Of a stretch of DNA of 64,000 nucleotides, positions 23,311 to 35,072 are shown piece after piece (position 1 is the stretch's first letter; every line of letters begins with the position of its first letter). The notes beneath the pieces are model-generated. The model did no database searches. It was not told the DNA's origin and saw only the letters and a program-made list of their open reading frames with translations. Made by a program: the position numbers and the translations under genes. This DNA comes from Ursus arctos (Eukaryota; Chordata; Mammalia; Carnivora; Ursidae), in the NCBI RefSeq assembly GCF_023065955.2, contig NW_026622841.1:21201501-21265500 (forward strand). Reading direction: 5' to 3'.

Positions 23311-24002
23311 GTTTTGTTTTGTTTTTTTCATAAGACTGTCCAATTGTTCCAGCACCATTAGGCTATCCTTTCTCCATTGACTTGATCTTGTTCCTTTGTG
23401 AAAGATCAGTTGACCATTTTTGTGGGTCTGTTTCTGGGTGTTCTATTTTGTTCCATTGATCTGTGTGCCTATTTTGCCAATATCACACCATCTTGACTGT
23501 AGTAGCTTTATAATGAGTTTTGGTATCAGGCAGTATGCATCCTCTGACTTTCTTCTTCAGTATTATTCTCACTATTCTAGGTCTCCTGTCTTTCCATAAA
23601 AACTTCTAAATCAATTTATGAAGATACACAAAATAACGTTAACTCATTGGGATTTTATCTTTATCTTAAAATATCAGTAGTTCAGGCATCACTGGGCTCG
23701 TATTGCCACTGAGTAACCATCTGCTATTACTTTTTTAGACAGAGCGTATATATTCCAGATGACTTCAATCTCTGCCTGGCCCATTTCAGTTATGTTTATT
23801 ATCTTTGTAGCTTCATTGGAGGCATTAGTATTTGTGACCTGATGATAGGTATAAAAATGTCAGCTGTTGCTACAGAAATTCAGTTTTATTTCTCCAAAGA
23901 TAATTATCTATAAATATATAACCTCATAAATTCTAAGATTATGGAAATTCCCCAAAAAGCTAATAGAAATGTTCTTTAATAGTAAGTAGTTCATATGTTT
24001 CA

Positions 24003-24445
24003 CAATGTTGTGATGGATTAAATACGATCACAAATTGTGTGAGTTCCTCCAATCCAGAATGGAGTGTCTAGTTCCCTATGATTCACATCTGGCCTGGTGC
24101 TGTGTTGTGCTTTGACCAATAGATTATGGTGGGCATCATACCCACCGTATGAGCTCTGGAGCCAAGACCTCAAGAGATTTTACAGCTTCTGCCATGACTC
24201 TTTCTGAGACTAGCATCTTAGTCTAGCTACCTGAAGAAGACACATGGAGAATAATGGAGTCCCCCACACCAAAAACCACCACCAACTGACAGACATGTGA
24301 TTGTGGCCATCTTGAACCTTCCACTTCAGCCAAATGTACACAAGGGTGCCAAAGTGAAACCAGGAGAGGAATTGCTGAGATACATTGCAGGATTATAAGA
24401 GATCATAAATTATTTCAATTCACTAAATTTTGGAGTGTTTTTTTT
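24003..24445 (+). mobile_element. MLT1-type (MaLR) LTR, decayed
   Basis: Plus-strand landmarks: 'cctggtgctgtgttgtgctttgaccaatagattatgg', 'ctacctgaagaagacacatgg', 'gcaggattataagagatcataaattatttcaattcactaaattttggagtg'. The ending matches the MLT1 '…aagccactaagttttggggtg' terminus. Non-coding. Confidence 0.75.
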
Positions 24446-25520
24446 TTATGTAGCAATAGATATTTGCCTTATTTTTCTTCCCTAAAATGTGATTTTTTTT
24501 TAAAGAGGAGTATCAAGAAAGTAGATTTATGTTTTAAAAGAGGGAGGATGGAGATACAATGGCCAAGCTTATCTTTGTGTGACAGAATCATGAGTGGATT
24601 TTATTTACATCTTAGGATTTTTCTCCATTTTCAAAGTTTTTTTTAAGAAACATATTATTTTTAGAGTAGAGTGTTTTTTAAATTCTAGTGTTGCAAGGTG
24701 GATAACAATTATACAAGGAACAAAGAAATTATAAGAGTCAATGATTAAAACACAAAGCATGTATTTAAGATCAGATGAAAGTTTTCTCTCTAGGCTCTAA
24801 AATAGTACAGATGGAAAAGCCCTGGAAAGAATAAACTCGAAATTTTAGGTCATGACTTCTGTTGACTAAATTGATTTTACTGGGACTAAGATGGCATTAG
24901 GAAATATTCATAAAAATAGTTTTTGTTCTTGCTATATGGGCATTGACTACTCATATCCAAATGAAATTGTTCAGCTAATAGGCTGAACACGGCAATTTTT
25001 TCCAGTTACTTAATGAGTATGATTTCATCACAGGAAATGGCATCAAATATCAGTTTGTAATACTCTCTTTCATAAACTGGGTGATAGGTATACAAATGGC
25101 CATTTTATGTTTACTCTTTAAACTGCACATACATTTCATATGCTTTTATGTATGTGCTGTATGTTTTAAAATAAAAATGAGAGGATAATGCAATGGTAGA
25201 TATGAGAAAACATATTGGGCAATAGCTTTAAAATCAAACCAGCAAAAATGGATTTTTTTCCTCTTTTTTTTATTAAAAACTAAAAAAAAAGAAGCAGACC
25301 TCTTTTGTATGATACTCATGGAAGTGAATGCAAACAAATATGCAACGGTTTTTCTGAATTGATTACAAGCAGTCTGATTTGCTTAGACTAAGAGCCCGTT
25401 TAGCTTCTTCCTGTTGGGGGGTGGGGAGTATTGGCATGATTCTCCATCTGACCTATCTCATTGACCTGATCTCATTGTCATCCTGGTAGCAAAAGAGCTA
25501 ATCTGAGAGAGCAAGAGTCT

Positions 25521-25595
25521 CCTTCCTTCCTGCCTTCCTTTCCTTCCTCTCCTTCCTTCCTTCCTTCCTTCCTTCCTTCCTTCCTTCCTTCCTTC
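25521..25595. repeat. (TTCC)n microsatellite
   Basis: An imperfect start followed by about 12 clean CCTT units, all pyrimidine on this strand. Prone to length change and capable of triplex structure. Confidence 0.95.
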
Positions 25596-25948
25596 TTTTT
25601 TGAATGGAAAATTTAGCCTATTTAGCTTAACCTGTTATCTGAGTTGGAGGGGACTAATCTATAATCATTAGGAAAATGATTCATGATGTAGACAGTGGAT
25701 CTCACAACTGTGTGGGTTCAGGAACCAACGTACTCTTAAAAACTATTGAGGACCCTTAAGAATTTTTGTTTATGTAGGTTATAGCTATAAATATTTAACA
25801 TATTAAAACTCAAAATTGAGAGATTTTTAAAAATATTAAATTTTTATTTATAACTTACCATAGTATGTGTATTTTTTAAAACTGCAATTTCCAAAATAAA
25901 AATATTACTGAGAAGATGGGTAATACTTCATACTTTTACAAATTTTTT

Positions 25949-26053
25949 TAAAGATTTTAATTTTAAGCAATCTCTACACACAACATGGGGCTCGAACTCA
26001 CAACCCCATGATCAAGACTCACATGTTCTACTGACCGAGCCAGCCAGGCGCCC
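25949..26053 (-). mobile_element. Short tRNA-derived SINE in the hAT element
   Basis: 'aaagattttaattttaagcaatctctacac', then 'ggggctcgaactcacaacccc' (B-box-like) and 'ctgaccgagccagccaggcgccctg'. It lacks the purine-rich body of the longer CanSINEs. Confidence 0.85.
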
Positions 26054-26491
26054 TGAGTTTTGTGAATTTCTTTAACGAGTGGTTTAATAGAGAATAACTA
26101 GACTGGTGTGTTAGTTTCTGCATTCACTTTGTTCTGATATGTTGGTTTGGTTGAGTTATATGAAAATAATCTGATGTCAAACATATATAATTGGAAAAGT
26201 AAGGTATATTTTAATAACCTTTTCAAATAATTGTAGACTTTATCCTTTAACACTACACCAGTAAGTAGTTTCTTGCAAGTAAGTTGGAATGCAGACTCTG
26301 ACCCCATATTGATAAACATTTTGCACTGTTACATAAAAATCTGTTGGTCTATCCTGCATTTTGAACAGATCTTTTTACCCGTGCATGATACTGGTCCATC
26401 GATCTGTGGTCATTTGGGATGGCACAGGGAATTAGACAGATCTTCTCAATGTTGACACATTTCATTATACGGTATCAAAAAAATCCCATTT

Positions 26492-26685
26492 GGGGGCGCC
26501 TGGGTGGCACAGCGGTTAAGCGTCTGCCTTCGGCTCAGGGCGTGATCCCGGCGTTCTGGGATCAAGCCCCACATCAGGCTCCTCCACTATGAGCCTGCTT
26601 CTTCCTCTCCCACTCCCCCTGCTGTGTTCCCTCTCTCGCTGGCTGTCTCTACCTCTGTCGAATAAATAAATAAAATCTTTAAAAA
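26492..26685 (+). mobile_element. Very young CanSINE nested in the hAT element
   Basis: Near-consensus copy from gggggcgcctgggtggcacag to 'gtcgaataaataaataaaatcttt' and an A run. Exact 15-bp duplication aaaaaaatcccattt at 26477-26491 and 26686-26700. The hAT sequence continues on both sides. Confidence 0.97.
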
Positions 26686-27309
26686 AAAAAAATCCCATTT
26701 GTTACTATCACCACCAATCCCCTCAGAAAGGTCTTTTAATGTTGTGATGCTATCAAGCTCCTAGTGGCAGATACAAGTTTTCCAAATTTCTAATTTTAAC
26801 TTAAAATCTTGAATTTCATTCTTGGCAGCAGATACTATTTTCCTTAAACCGACTGGCTCACGTTGTTCATTTTTGAGAAAATGTCTAACTAGTACCCAAG
26901 TCTGAATAGCTACAGTTTTTCTGTTGATTGCCCTTTCAAGTAAAAATGGTGTTTCATAAAAAAAAAAAAAAAAGGAGCTAATTCAGCCTGAAACTCAAAT
27001 GATCGCAAAAATCAAAAACTAATGTACTGAGACGTCCTTCATATGTATTTCCTCTTTAGATATTCAGAATATTGAAAGATATATGAACTTAAGGATTAAG
27101 AATTAATAAAGTTAATAATTTTTATTGCTTCATGAAAGGTATTCTTAGTCAACATGGTGAAACAATATGAAAAAAAATTGTATTGTCACTAAAATAGGTT
27201 TGAACCTGCAGATCCCTTGAAAGCATCTCGAGAAACACTAAGCATCCTTAGACCAATCTTTGAGAACTGATGTAGTAAGTTTATTTTTTTATTTTTTTTT
27301 AAACTAAGT

Positions 27310-27519
27310 CTTTTTTTTTTTTTTTTTTTTTAAGATTCTATTTATTTATTTGACAGAGAGAGAGACAGCCAGGGAGAGAGGGAACACAGGCAGAGGGAGT
27401 GGGAGAGGAAGAAGCAGGCTCCCAGCAGAGGAGCTTGATGTGGGCTCGATCCTAGAATGCTGGGATCATGCCCTGAGCTGAAGGCAGACGCCTAACGACT
27501 GAGCCACCCAGGCGCCCCT
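27310..27519 (-). mobile_element. CanSINE at the right border of the hAT element
   Basis: A long T-run, 'aagattctatttatttatttgacagagag', head ending ccacccaggcgcccc. It is flanked by related copies of 'ctgatgtag' (27267 and 27518), so it landed on the hAT end and its target duplication. Confidence 0.92.
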
Positions 27520-27629
27520 GATGTAGACAGTTTAAACAAATAAGCCTATCTTCTGAGATATTCAGGAAGCACATTTCCTTTCAACATGGGAATAGGTTTG
27601 TATCCTTGAAGTAGTAATTGATAAAGTAG

Positions 27630-27757
27630 GGGTGTCTGGGGGGCTCAGTTGGTTAAGTATCTGATTCTTGGTCTCAGCTCAGGTCTTGATCTCAGTTCAA
27701 GCCCTGTGTTGGGCTCCATGCTGGGTGTGGAGCCTACTTAAAAAAAAAAAAAAAAAA
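27630..27757 (+). mobile_element. Short tRNA-derived SINE
   Basis: 'ggggtgtctggggggctcagttggttaag', 'gttcaagccctgtgttgggctcc' (B box region), then directly a 17-A tail. It lacks the CT-rich body, like the copies at 25949 and 38137. Confidence 0.88.
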
Positions 27758-28123
27758 GGTAAATGTCATTCCCCTCCTCCTCCTCCTTCTTCTTGCTATT
27801 ATTATCATTATTATTACTTTCATTTGTAAAGGCAGTGAAAAACTTAAGTATTTCCAGTCACCGTCTTTCAGCAATAGATTATTAAAAGTCAACAGTATTT
27901 TGGATCACATAACCTGACACATTTACCTACATTTCACATATTTAGAAATAAGAACTCAACTGTCTTCAGGGTCCATTACTCAAAGAGTCATGGAGAAGGA
28001 ACACGGGTAAACGGAGAGAGAGAATATTTTCTATTTTTAGGGCATTTCAATTAAAGAAAACGTTTCTATTAGATGTTACAGTAGCCAAATTAACTGAGTC
28101 TGTGAGGCCAGCTAGAAGCTAAA

Positions 28124-28324
28124 AATTTTTTTTTTTAAGATTTTATTTATTTATGTGACAGAGAGACAGCCAGTGACAGAGGGAACACAGCAGGGGAGAG
28201 GGGGAGGAAGAAGCAGGCTCCCAGCCGAGGAGCCCGATGTGGGACTCACTCGATCCCAGAACGCAGGGATCACGCCCTGAGCCGAAGGCAGATGCTTAAC
28301 GACTGAGCCACCCAGGCGCCCCAA
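28124..28324 (-). mobile_element. CanSINE with exact target duplication
   Basis: 'aagattttatttatttatgtgacagagagacagcc' to 'acccaggcgcccc'. Duplication tagaagctaaa at 28113-28123 and 28325-28335. Confidence 0.94.
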
Positions 28325-28329
28325 TAGAA

Positions 28330-29579
28330 GCTAAATTTGACTCTGCATTTTCAGGTTTTCCCAAATATGTTAAAGCCACATGAATTTGTCTTACCTCATG
28401 ATAGATACGGCTCACTACATATATTATCCAACACTGGGTATGTTGCAGAGTGAAAGGTAACTCTCTTTATAATTATTCTAGGACATTAGATGTCCCTGGC
28501 ACTATCCCGTGCACAGTGGAAAGCATGCTCACCCCGTGATGACAATGACCTTCTTTTCATGGGGCCATTTTCCTCTATTCCTGTTTATGAATATCAACAC
28601 TGAACTTTCATGGCTGAGTCTAAAGGATAACTGAGGCAGAGAGAAATTTAATTATGGACTGTTGGCATCCGTGTCAGCAAAACAAAAACAAAAACAAACA
28701 AACAAAAAACAGTTCTCACAACTTAATAACTATCTTCCTCAAAATAACCAGTACTTGCTTTTAATTTTTATGCTTTCTGAATGCAAACCTTTTTTTTTTC
28801 CTTGTTGTATACTCTTTGGTTTTCTTTATTAAATGACTGTCCCAATGGAATATCAAACACTTTTCCAATTGGAAATGAAAGGACACTGCAGGCTACTGTG
28901 GGATATTCTCTTTGATTTCTTCCCAGGCTTAAGAGTTACAAATTAATTTAACTTCACAGAGCGAGTTTTCTGTCTGCATCCTCAATTTCAAGCTAACCTA
29001 CTGTTCACCTGCTGGATCCTTAGCCACCCCCCATCTAGTTCTGTTTCAGGAAATTCAGCAGGTACCCTGTGTCTTCAAACACAAGCAGGTATAATAATAT
29101 GTGCTTGGAGTGAAAAATTCCATCAAACTCCTTCTAACTCTGTGTTTAGAGTGTCTTTTATTAAAAACCAGTTTAATCCAGACTGATCACAGGAATCAAA
29201 ATTTATTTAATAAAAAAAGAAAAAAAAAACCCTCCATCTGGCTGAAAGCCAAGGAGCTTTGAACAGAGAAGAGAACCATTTCTCAGGAGTTAGTAGTCAT
29301 CACTCCACAATTCTATTACTTCCCTTCCTCATTTACACCAATTCAGTACTAAAAATGACGTTCCCTCTCTGTAAATATTCCTACATCTGTTCATATTTCC
29401 TCTTTCTTTCTCCATGTACACACACATACTGCTATTTGTAGATAGAGTTTGGAAGAAGAAAGCGGAGTGTCTATTCTTATCATTGGCATATGGTTATATC
29501 TCTTCTGTCTCACAGGCAAATTTTAAGTCTATCAGTTTCATTTTGTAGCAGGATTGAAGGAAGTAGTTTTTAATTTATA

Positions 29580-29580
<1 letters not shown>
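28330..29580. other. Intronic sequence, partly candidate conserved block
   Basis: No transposon recognised. 28830-29030 has higher complexity and TTCC/TTGGAAAT-type motifs. Short A-rich runs lie at 28677-28711 and 29211-29229. Confidence 0.5.

Positions 29581-29615
<35 letters not shown>
29581..29615. repeat. (AT)n microsatellite with poly-T
   Basis: About 17 AT units followed by T11. Confidence 0.95.
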
Positions 29616-29623
<8 letters not shown>

Positions 29624-29807
29624 TTTTGTAATTTTACAGCCGACAGTAGAGTCCTAGAAAACAAATGCTGTCATTATGATGTGTCAAACTTAGTTTAGGG
29701 AACCCAGAAATCTTCATAACTTATATAAATGCATAAAGTAGCATTTAAAATTTTCTAGAAAAGTAATTATTTATTTTATATTTTTTAAGATTTTTTTTTT
29801 TTTACTT

Positions 29808-30016
29808 TTTAAGATTCTTTTTAAAAAAGATTTTATTTTTATTTGAGAGAGAGAGAGACAGAGATCGTGACAGAGATATCAAGAGAGAGCAGGAGCAGGG
29901 AGGAGAAGGAGAAGCAGGCTCTTCACTGAGTAGGTGCAGGGTTCAATCCTAGGACCCAGGATCATGATCAAAGCCAAAGGCAGATGCTTAACTGACTGAG
30001 CCACCCAGACACGCCT
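29808..30016 (-). mobile_element. CanSINE
   Basis: 'aaaaaagattttatttttatttgagagagagagagacag' to a decayed head 'gagccacccagacacgcc'. A T-rich stretch with a second partial 'aagatttttt' precedes it. Confidence 0.85.
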
Positions 30017-30019
30017 ATT

Positions 30020-31200
30020 CTAACTCTTGTTTTTGTTAAAGAATCAAAAAAAGTACTTGGGTTATTTCCTATTTAGCCAATGTTGAAAAAATAAAGGTAT
30101 GCCCATAACTCATGACTATATGTCTTTTTTAAGCTCTAGGAATAAACTGATATCAAGCAGGACCAGAGAAGGAAGCTCTACCAGTTCCTTCATTGATTTT
30201 TGTGACTTTTGCCCTCACAGGTTTTAGGTTTAGCTTCTACACACACTCAGAGAAAGCCCCTTGTTTATGAGTCAGGGCAGACTGCTGGAATCTTCAGTCA
30301 CCCATGCTGGGGCTACTTAGTGTCATATTCCTAGTAAATGCACAGCTGACCATATATCAGTCCTAAAAGACTCCTGGGAAAAGAGAGACTATCTCTTTTT
30401 CAAGGAATCTTTATTCCTTCCTATAGAGGATACTCCGAAGTATACCGTTTTTGCTTTTGACCTTACAAGAAATAGCAACGCATCAGGGGACGGGAGTTAA
30501 GAGGAGATCACATAAACAATATCTAATATCATTCCAGGTCAAGAATGAAAATAGAAAAATTAGTGGAACTGCTGCAGGAGAGATCACTAGTGACATTAGA
30601 ATAATAGGCATGGCAAGAAAAATGTAATAGATCACCCAGTATTTCAAATACTTTTACCTTGGAATTCTGGACGAGACCGATGTCCCCAAAACAGCACTGA
30701 GAAATGAAGACATGTTTTCTTTTTTAACAAATTCAAGAATCAAAGAGACACTGTCTATTTATCCACTCCAAGTCAGCCTAGGCTTACTAACATATCAACT
30801 TTGTGTATCTGAATGGAATTTCATCAAGTGTATACAAAACACTGATTATCTCTACTATCTCACATTGGTTAAAAGACCTGAGTTACAATAACTAATTCTA
30901 ATATACCATGACTGTCCATTGGCTTCCATGTTCTGCCCAGCCCTGGTTCCCAAAGAGGGCAAGCTAAAGCTATCATGGTTGGGGGTTGGCGGGTAGAGCA
31001 TATCATGATATGGAACTTGGTCATTTCACTACATGGCCAGTTGTATACAATAAAAGGTATCCAATTTTCTTTTGGTGTGTTTTTTATGACAATATAAACT
31101 AGCTAAAAACCATTTTATTCAATTTAATTTAAAAGTAGGATAGTCTCATTTTATGAGATTGATTTTGACACAATGATTGTGTTTTTGCATGGCCTTATAG
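30020..31200. other. Intronic sequence without recognised elements
   Basis: No gene or repeat recognised. Base composition is ordinary, with a higher-GC patch at about 30150-30330. Confidence 0.5.
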
Positions 31201-31201
31201 T

Positions 31202-31409
31202 TTTTTTTAACATTTTATTTATTTATTTGAGAGAGACAGAGAGAGTGAGAGAGAGAGAGCACAAATGGGGTGAAGGGCAGAGGGAGAAGCAGACTCCCTG
31301 CTGAGCAAGGACCCCCCCCCCCCCAATGTGGTTCTTGATCCCTAGACCCTGGGATCATGACCTGAGCCAAAGGCAGATGCTTAACCAACTGAGCCACCCA
31401 GGCACCCCA
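31202..31409 (-). mobile_element. CanSINE, first of three in a row
   Basis: 'tttttttaacattttatttatttatttgagagag' to 'cacccaggcacccc'. It contains a C12 run at 31313-31324. Confidence 0.9.
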
Positions 31410-31417
31410 ATTCTGTG

Positions 31418-31623
31418 TTTTTTTAAAGATTTATTTATTTATTTGAGAGAGAGAGAGGAGAGTGAGTGAGGGAAGGGGGAGAGGGAGAGGGAGAGAAATC
31501 CTCAAGGAGACTCCCTGTCAAGTGTGGAGCCTGATGTGGGGCTCAATCCCTGGACCTTGAGATCATGACCTGAGCCGAAATTAAGAGTTGGCTGTTCAAA
31601 TGACTGAGGTACCCAGGCACCTC
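31418..31623 (-). mobile_element. CanSINE, second of three
   Basis: 'ttttttaaagatttatttatttatttgagagagagagagg' to 'gaggtacccaggcacctcc'. More diverged than its neighbours. Confidence 0.88.
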
Positions 31624-31626
31624 CCT

Positions 31627-31665
<39 letters not shown>

Positions 31666-31830
31666 TGAGCTGGGGGAGGATGGGAGGGGCAGAGAGAAAG
31701 GGATAGAATCTTATTCAGGTTCCAATCCCAGCACAGAGCCCAACACGGGGCTCAATCTCACAACCATGAGATCATGATCTGAACCAAAATCAAGTCAGAT
31801 GCTCAACCGACTGAACCACCCAGGAGCCCC
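31624..31830 (-). mobile_element. CanSINE, third of three, with (TTTA)n tail
   Basis: The (TTTA)n microsatellite at 31626-31665 is the expanded tail; the head ends 'cacccaggagcccc'. It has the 'cacgggg … aatcaag' variant body also seen at 20120. Confidence 0.88.
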
Positions 31831-32389
31831 AGTTTCTAATAATTAGAGTTTGTCTAGCAAACTTGAACTCTTAAATGCCATAATTACAAAGGTGGAGTTG
31901 GAGATGAATGTGGAATTAAATAATAAATGAGAGCCCTGGCAGAAATTCTGGAAAGGCTGTTCCAGGCCAACCTTTTCTCTTAACAAATAAGGAAACAAAG
32001 GATTTTAGAAGATTCAGTGAATTGTTAATTACTAATAAAGATCAAATACCAGAAGTCTTATTTATCTTCTCTTATTTCTAAGCCAGTGACTTCTGCAATA
32101 TTTTGTATAGCAAACAAAATGATGTTGATGGAAAGTTTAGGGTGAAAACCACGTAGCAATGCATTACTAGAGAAGGAATAGTTGACTATACTCTGCCTTT
32201 TAATGGATGTGAAAAACAAACGCAGAGACACAGTACTGTGGGTAAATAGCATAAAATACGTGTAACTACCACTAAAAAATGAACACTTAGATATCCAGAA
32301 TCAAAATCAGGTAATTTACTCTCAGATGAATAATCTTGACATAAGAATCAAATTCTTTAAGACTGAATTCTAATATTTGAAAGTAATTA

Positions 32390-32620
32390 TAATAGTTACT
32401 AAGGACTTAGCAATTCCAAACATTATATTTGGCCTCTTAAGTTAAAACCTCATAACAACCCTTAGAAATATGTGACATTACTCTCTACATTTTGTAAAAT
32501 AAATAAAGATTTAGATTAAGTAACCTGCCCTAAATTGCACCACTAGTAAGTGGTATGACGGAGATTTATACTTAGTCTGGTATCATACTCCATGCTTTTA
32601 GCAACTTATTGTAATAATGG
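32390..32620 (-). repeat. MIR, reverse orientation
   Basis: 'cctcataacaacccttagaaatatg', 'acattttgtaaaataaataaag', 'agtaacctgccctaaattgcaccactagtaagtgg' and 'gcttttagcaac' follow the reverse MIR order over nearly its full length. Confidence 0.8.
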
Positions 32621-33059
32621 CTCAATAGATCAATATTAACTCAATAGGAAATGGACTATAGTAGTCCACATGCTGACTCCTTCATGCAGCCTGAATTAAG
32701 TCTAATATTTAGGAAACGTGGACTTCACATGGTTCAATTATAATATCATCTTATATTTCATTCTTTTCTATGTACATGTAAGAGAGAAACAAAGGAAACA
32801 ATTTTATCCAACTTAGATCTATGAAAGGTTAATAGTGTTCTATTTATAGCATGGCATAAGAAATAGTTTTATTCAAAACTAGCCAAAAGAAAAAAAAAAA
32901 GAAGAAGAAGAAGCTAACTATGGGAAAATCCTTTAGTGCAGTGAAAAACATTGAATATGATACAAAAATATCAGTAATACCAGTAATACGTTAATCTGAT
33001 TTGCTCTCAGCTTTCTTATTTCTGTTTTTCTGTGTGTATGTTTATATCATGATATATAT

Positions 33060-33390
33060 TATTCAAAAACCTTCAAGGATTCCCAGCCATCAATAAAGTG
33101 AATAGAATCAAGTCTAAATTCCTAGACATGGGATTCAATGCTCTCCATAAAAATAGGTTCAACTTCTCCTTCCAGATTTATCATCTGCTATCATTCTACA
33201 AATGGTTATCTCCTGAATATCTAGCAAAAGAATCATCTCTACAAGGAGTCTGCAAATTTTCCACCTAGAACTGACTTATTCCTTGTCTGTGCTGATTTGG
33301 AACTAGATATACTTACCTGAATTTGCCATTCCTGGCCTTCTGTTAGTCATATGGCTACATGAATGAACTCTCTGCTTAATGGTATATTTC
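33060..33390 (+). repeat. L2 fragment
   Basis: 'ttcaaaaaccttcaaggattcccagccatcaataaagtgaatagaatcaagtctaaattcctagac' parallels the L2 segment '…ccttcaatggctccccattgcctacagaataaagtccaaactcctt'. It continues in the same style to about 33390. Confidence 0.65.
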
Positions 33391-33599
33391 AAAACAAAGA
33401 ATGTGTCTTCTTTGTTTTTTCCTACAAACTATTATTCTGCAGAAATTATAAAACAAATAGTAGCAAAATGTAATTAATTTTGTAATATAAGTAATATTTA
33501 GTCAAACTAAAAATGTTATAATAATAAATTCTTGGTGATGAACACAATTCAGAAACCGTTTGTTTTAAAACAAAAAAAATAGTTCTCCTTTAAACAATA

Positions 33600-33990
33600 T
33601 GAATTTTGAAATATTTCTGTTAAAATGCATTTCAAGAAAAATGAATATTATAGAGAAAAATCATTCAAAATATACTTTAGTCCAACTGATTCCATTAAAA
33701 GCCAACGCTTCTAATCGTACCGATATTCAGAGTTCAGGTCTATCCAGGACCCAGAGTCATTTAATCGCAGTTAAACGAATGAACAATAGATTGAATTACC
33801 AATTGATCAATTCAATTAGGCCATTAAGAAAACTGAAATAAGAGTTTCAGTGTACGGGCCAGTTATTTCAGTCAACCTAGTGCCCAAAGCAGATTTATAA
33901 TTCAGCAATTCAATCTACCGCTTGGCACTCAGATGTCATGAGAACCGAATAAAGTGAACCTGACGATCCCAGTGGCCCTCAATACCTCGT
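33600..33990. other. Repeat-free block, candidate conserved element
   Basis: AT-rich but with an unusual number of retained CpGs ('cgcttctaatcgtaccgat', 'taatcgcagttaaacgaatg') and many TAAT/ATTA homeodomain-type cores, including 'accaattgatcaattcaattagg'. An 80-residue open frame here (33599-33841) resembles nothing known. Reading it as regulatory is inference. Confidence 0.4.
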
Positions 33991-34399
33991 ACGTTCCCCA
34001 TCACATGCAACAAAATACTTCAAACCATCTCAATCTTACTTAGTGTTGTATTATCAATATTTCAACAACAACAACAAAAACCCTTTACGACAATTTACTA
34101 CTAACTTACTCTGTTAAAAATGTAAATTCCGCATAAGAATTCAATTTCTGTCTTAAAACATTGATCAAAATAGTTACTGATTTCCCTACCTTTGAATGAA
34201 ATAAGTAATTATTCATTTAATCTGGAAAATATAAAATGTTATGGGGAAATTTTAACCAGGTATGACATTTCAAAGTTTGCAATTTATTTTGAACATCTTA
34301 GCACCACTATTCCACACCCAATCCCAGAGAAACGTGCCACCCCCTAGCTTTTACTGAGCCCGGATTCTATCCTCTCCCTCATATGCCCTACGTGGTGTG

Positions 34400-35072
34400 T
34401 TTTCGAGAACTACCTTAATTAAGATCTCGTCCCTCATCTTCGCTTCCGAATCTTGGCTGATACCACTATGGGTCAATGCTCTCCAGGTTAATTCCGCACA
34501 TTCTACCTTACCTTCCTCGCTTCAGTTTATCTTCCTTACCTCCAGGTTTTCCACTCCAACACTTCCTGTGCCCTATGGCCTTGTTAAAAAGATGAAGTGC
34601 AGGTCCCCTGAAAAGCTATTATGTCTCCTTTCTCTGTGCTGTGCTGATTCTGCTCTTCTGACCTGCTGTGCACTTCCTTGCTTTTCAAAATCGGCAGCTG
34701 GAGTTTCTATGTGAGGGAACCACTATATTTCTTCCTTCACAGTACAGTCTACTTCCTTTGTCTATTTTTTTAAAGATTTTATTTATTTATTTGATAGAGT
34801 AAGAGAGAGCACAAGCAGGGGAAGCAGCTGGCAGAGGGACAGGGAGAAGGAGGTTCCCCACTGAGCAGAGAGCCCAATGCGGGCCTCAATCCCAGGATCC
34901 TGGGATCATGACCTGAGCTGGAGGCAGACGCTTAACCAACTGAGCCACCTAGGCGCCCCATGTTTTCCCCACTACGCTATTGCTGTTTTAGGGCACAGTC
35001 TCCCAAGTTTGTATTCTTAGCAACCAGCATGATGGCAGGTATATAAAATTCACTCAAAAGTTTGTTGAATTA
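34400..35072 (+). repeat. L2 3' region, split by a CanSINE
   Basis: The end reads 'tagcaaccagcatgatggcaggtatataaaattcactcaaaagtttgttgaatta', a decayed L2 terminus (…cagtgcctggcac…caataaatatttgttgaat). The pyrimidine-rich 34400-34760 is consistent with the upstream L2 3' region. Confidence 0.55.
34767..34961 (-). mobile_element. CanSINE
   Basis: 'ttttttaaagattttatttatttatttgatagagtaag' to 'cacctaggcgcccc'. It sits inside the decayed L2. Confidence 0.92.

Larger units (their letters stand above)
21655..23660 (-). mobile_element. Antisense L1 (L1M-type, ORF2 region), interrupted by SINEs
   Basis: Reverse-complement L1 ORF2 landmarks are 'ctggatagtattcccttatatgggtat', 'gatacaagtcctctatcagatgtgtattttgcaaatactttct', 'gtctatgatccattttt', 'tgttccagcaccatt', 'gatcagttgaccatttttgtgggtctgtttctggg' and 'ccattgatctgtgtgcc'. 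CanSINE material at 23030-23310 interrupts it. The reverse transcriptase frame is destroyed. The left boundary is approximate. Confidence 0.85.
25693..27269. mobile_element. hAT-Charlie element, about 1.6 kb, with TIRs
   Basis: Left end cagtggatctcacaactgtg and right end ccaatctttgagaactg are inverted copies of the hAT-Charlie terminus (cagtggttctcaaa…). Just inside come 'aactattgaggaccc' at the left and 'gaacctgcagatcccttgaaagcatctcg' at the right. The 8-bp target gatgtaga precedes the left end; gatgtag follows the right end and gatgtaga recurs beyond the neighbouring SINE (27520). Two CanSINE-type inserts lie inside. No usable transposase frame; subfamily not assigned. Confidence 0.82.

Noticed and set aside
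26492..26560. tRNA-like A/B-box sequences in SINE heads as tRNA genes
   Set aside because: They are the tRNA-Lys-derived heads of CanSINEs with SINE bodies and tails, not free tRNA genes.
33599..33841. 80-codon open frame
   Set aside because: AT-rich, with no known motif. The block is better explained as non-coding.
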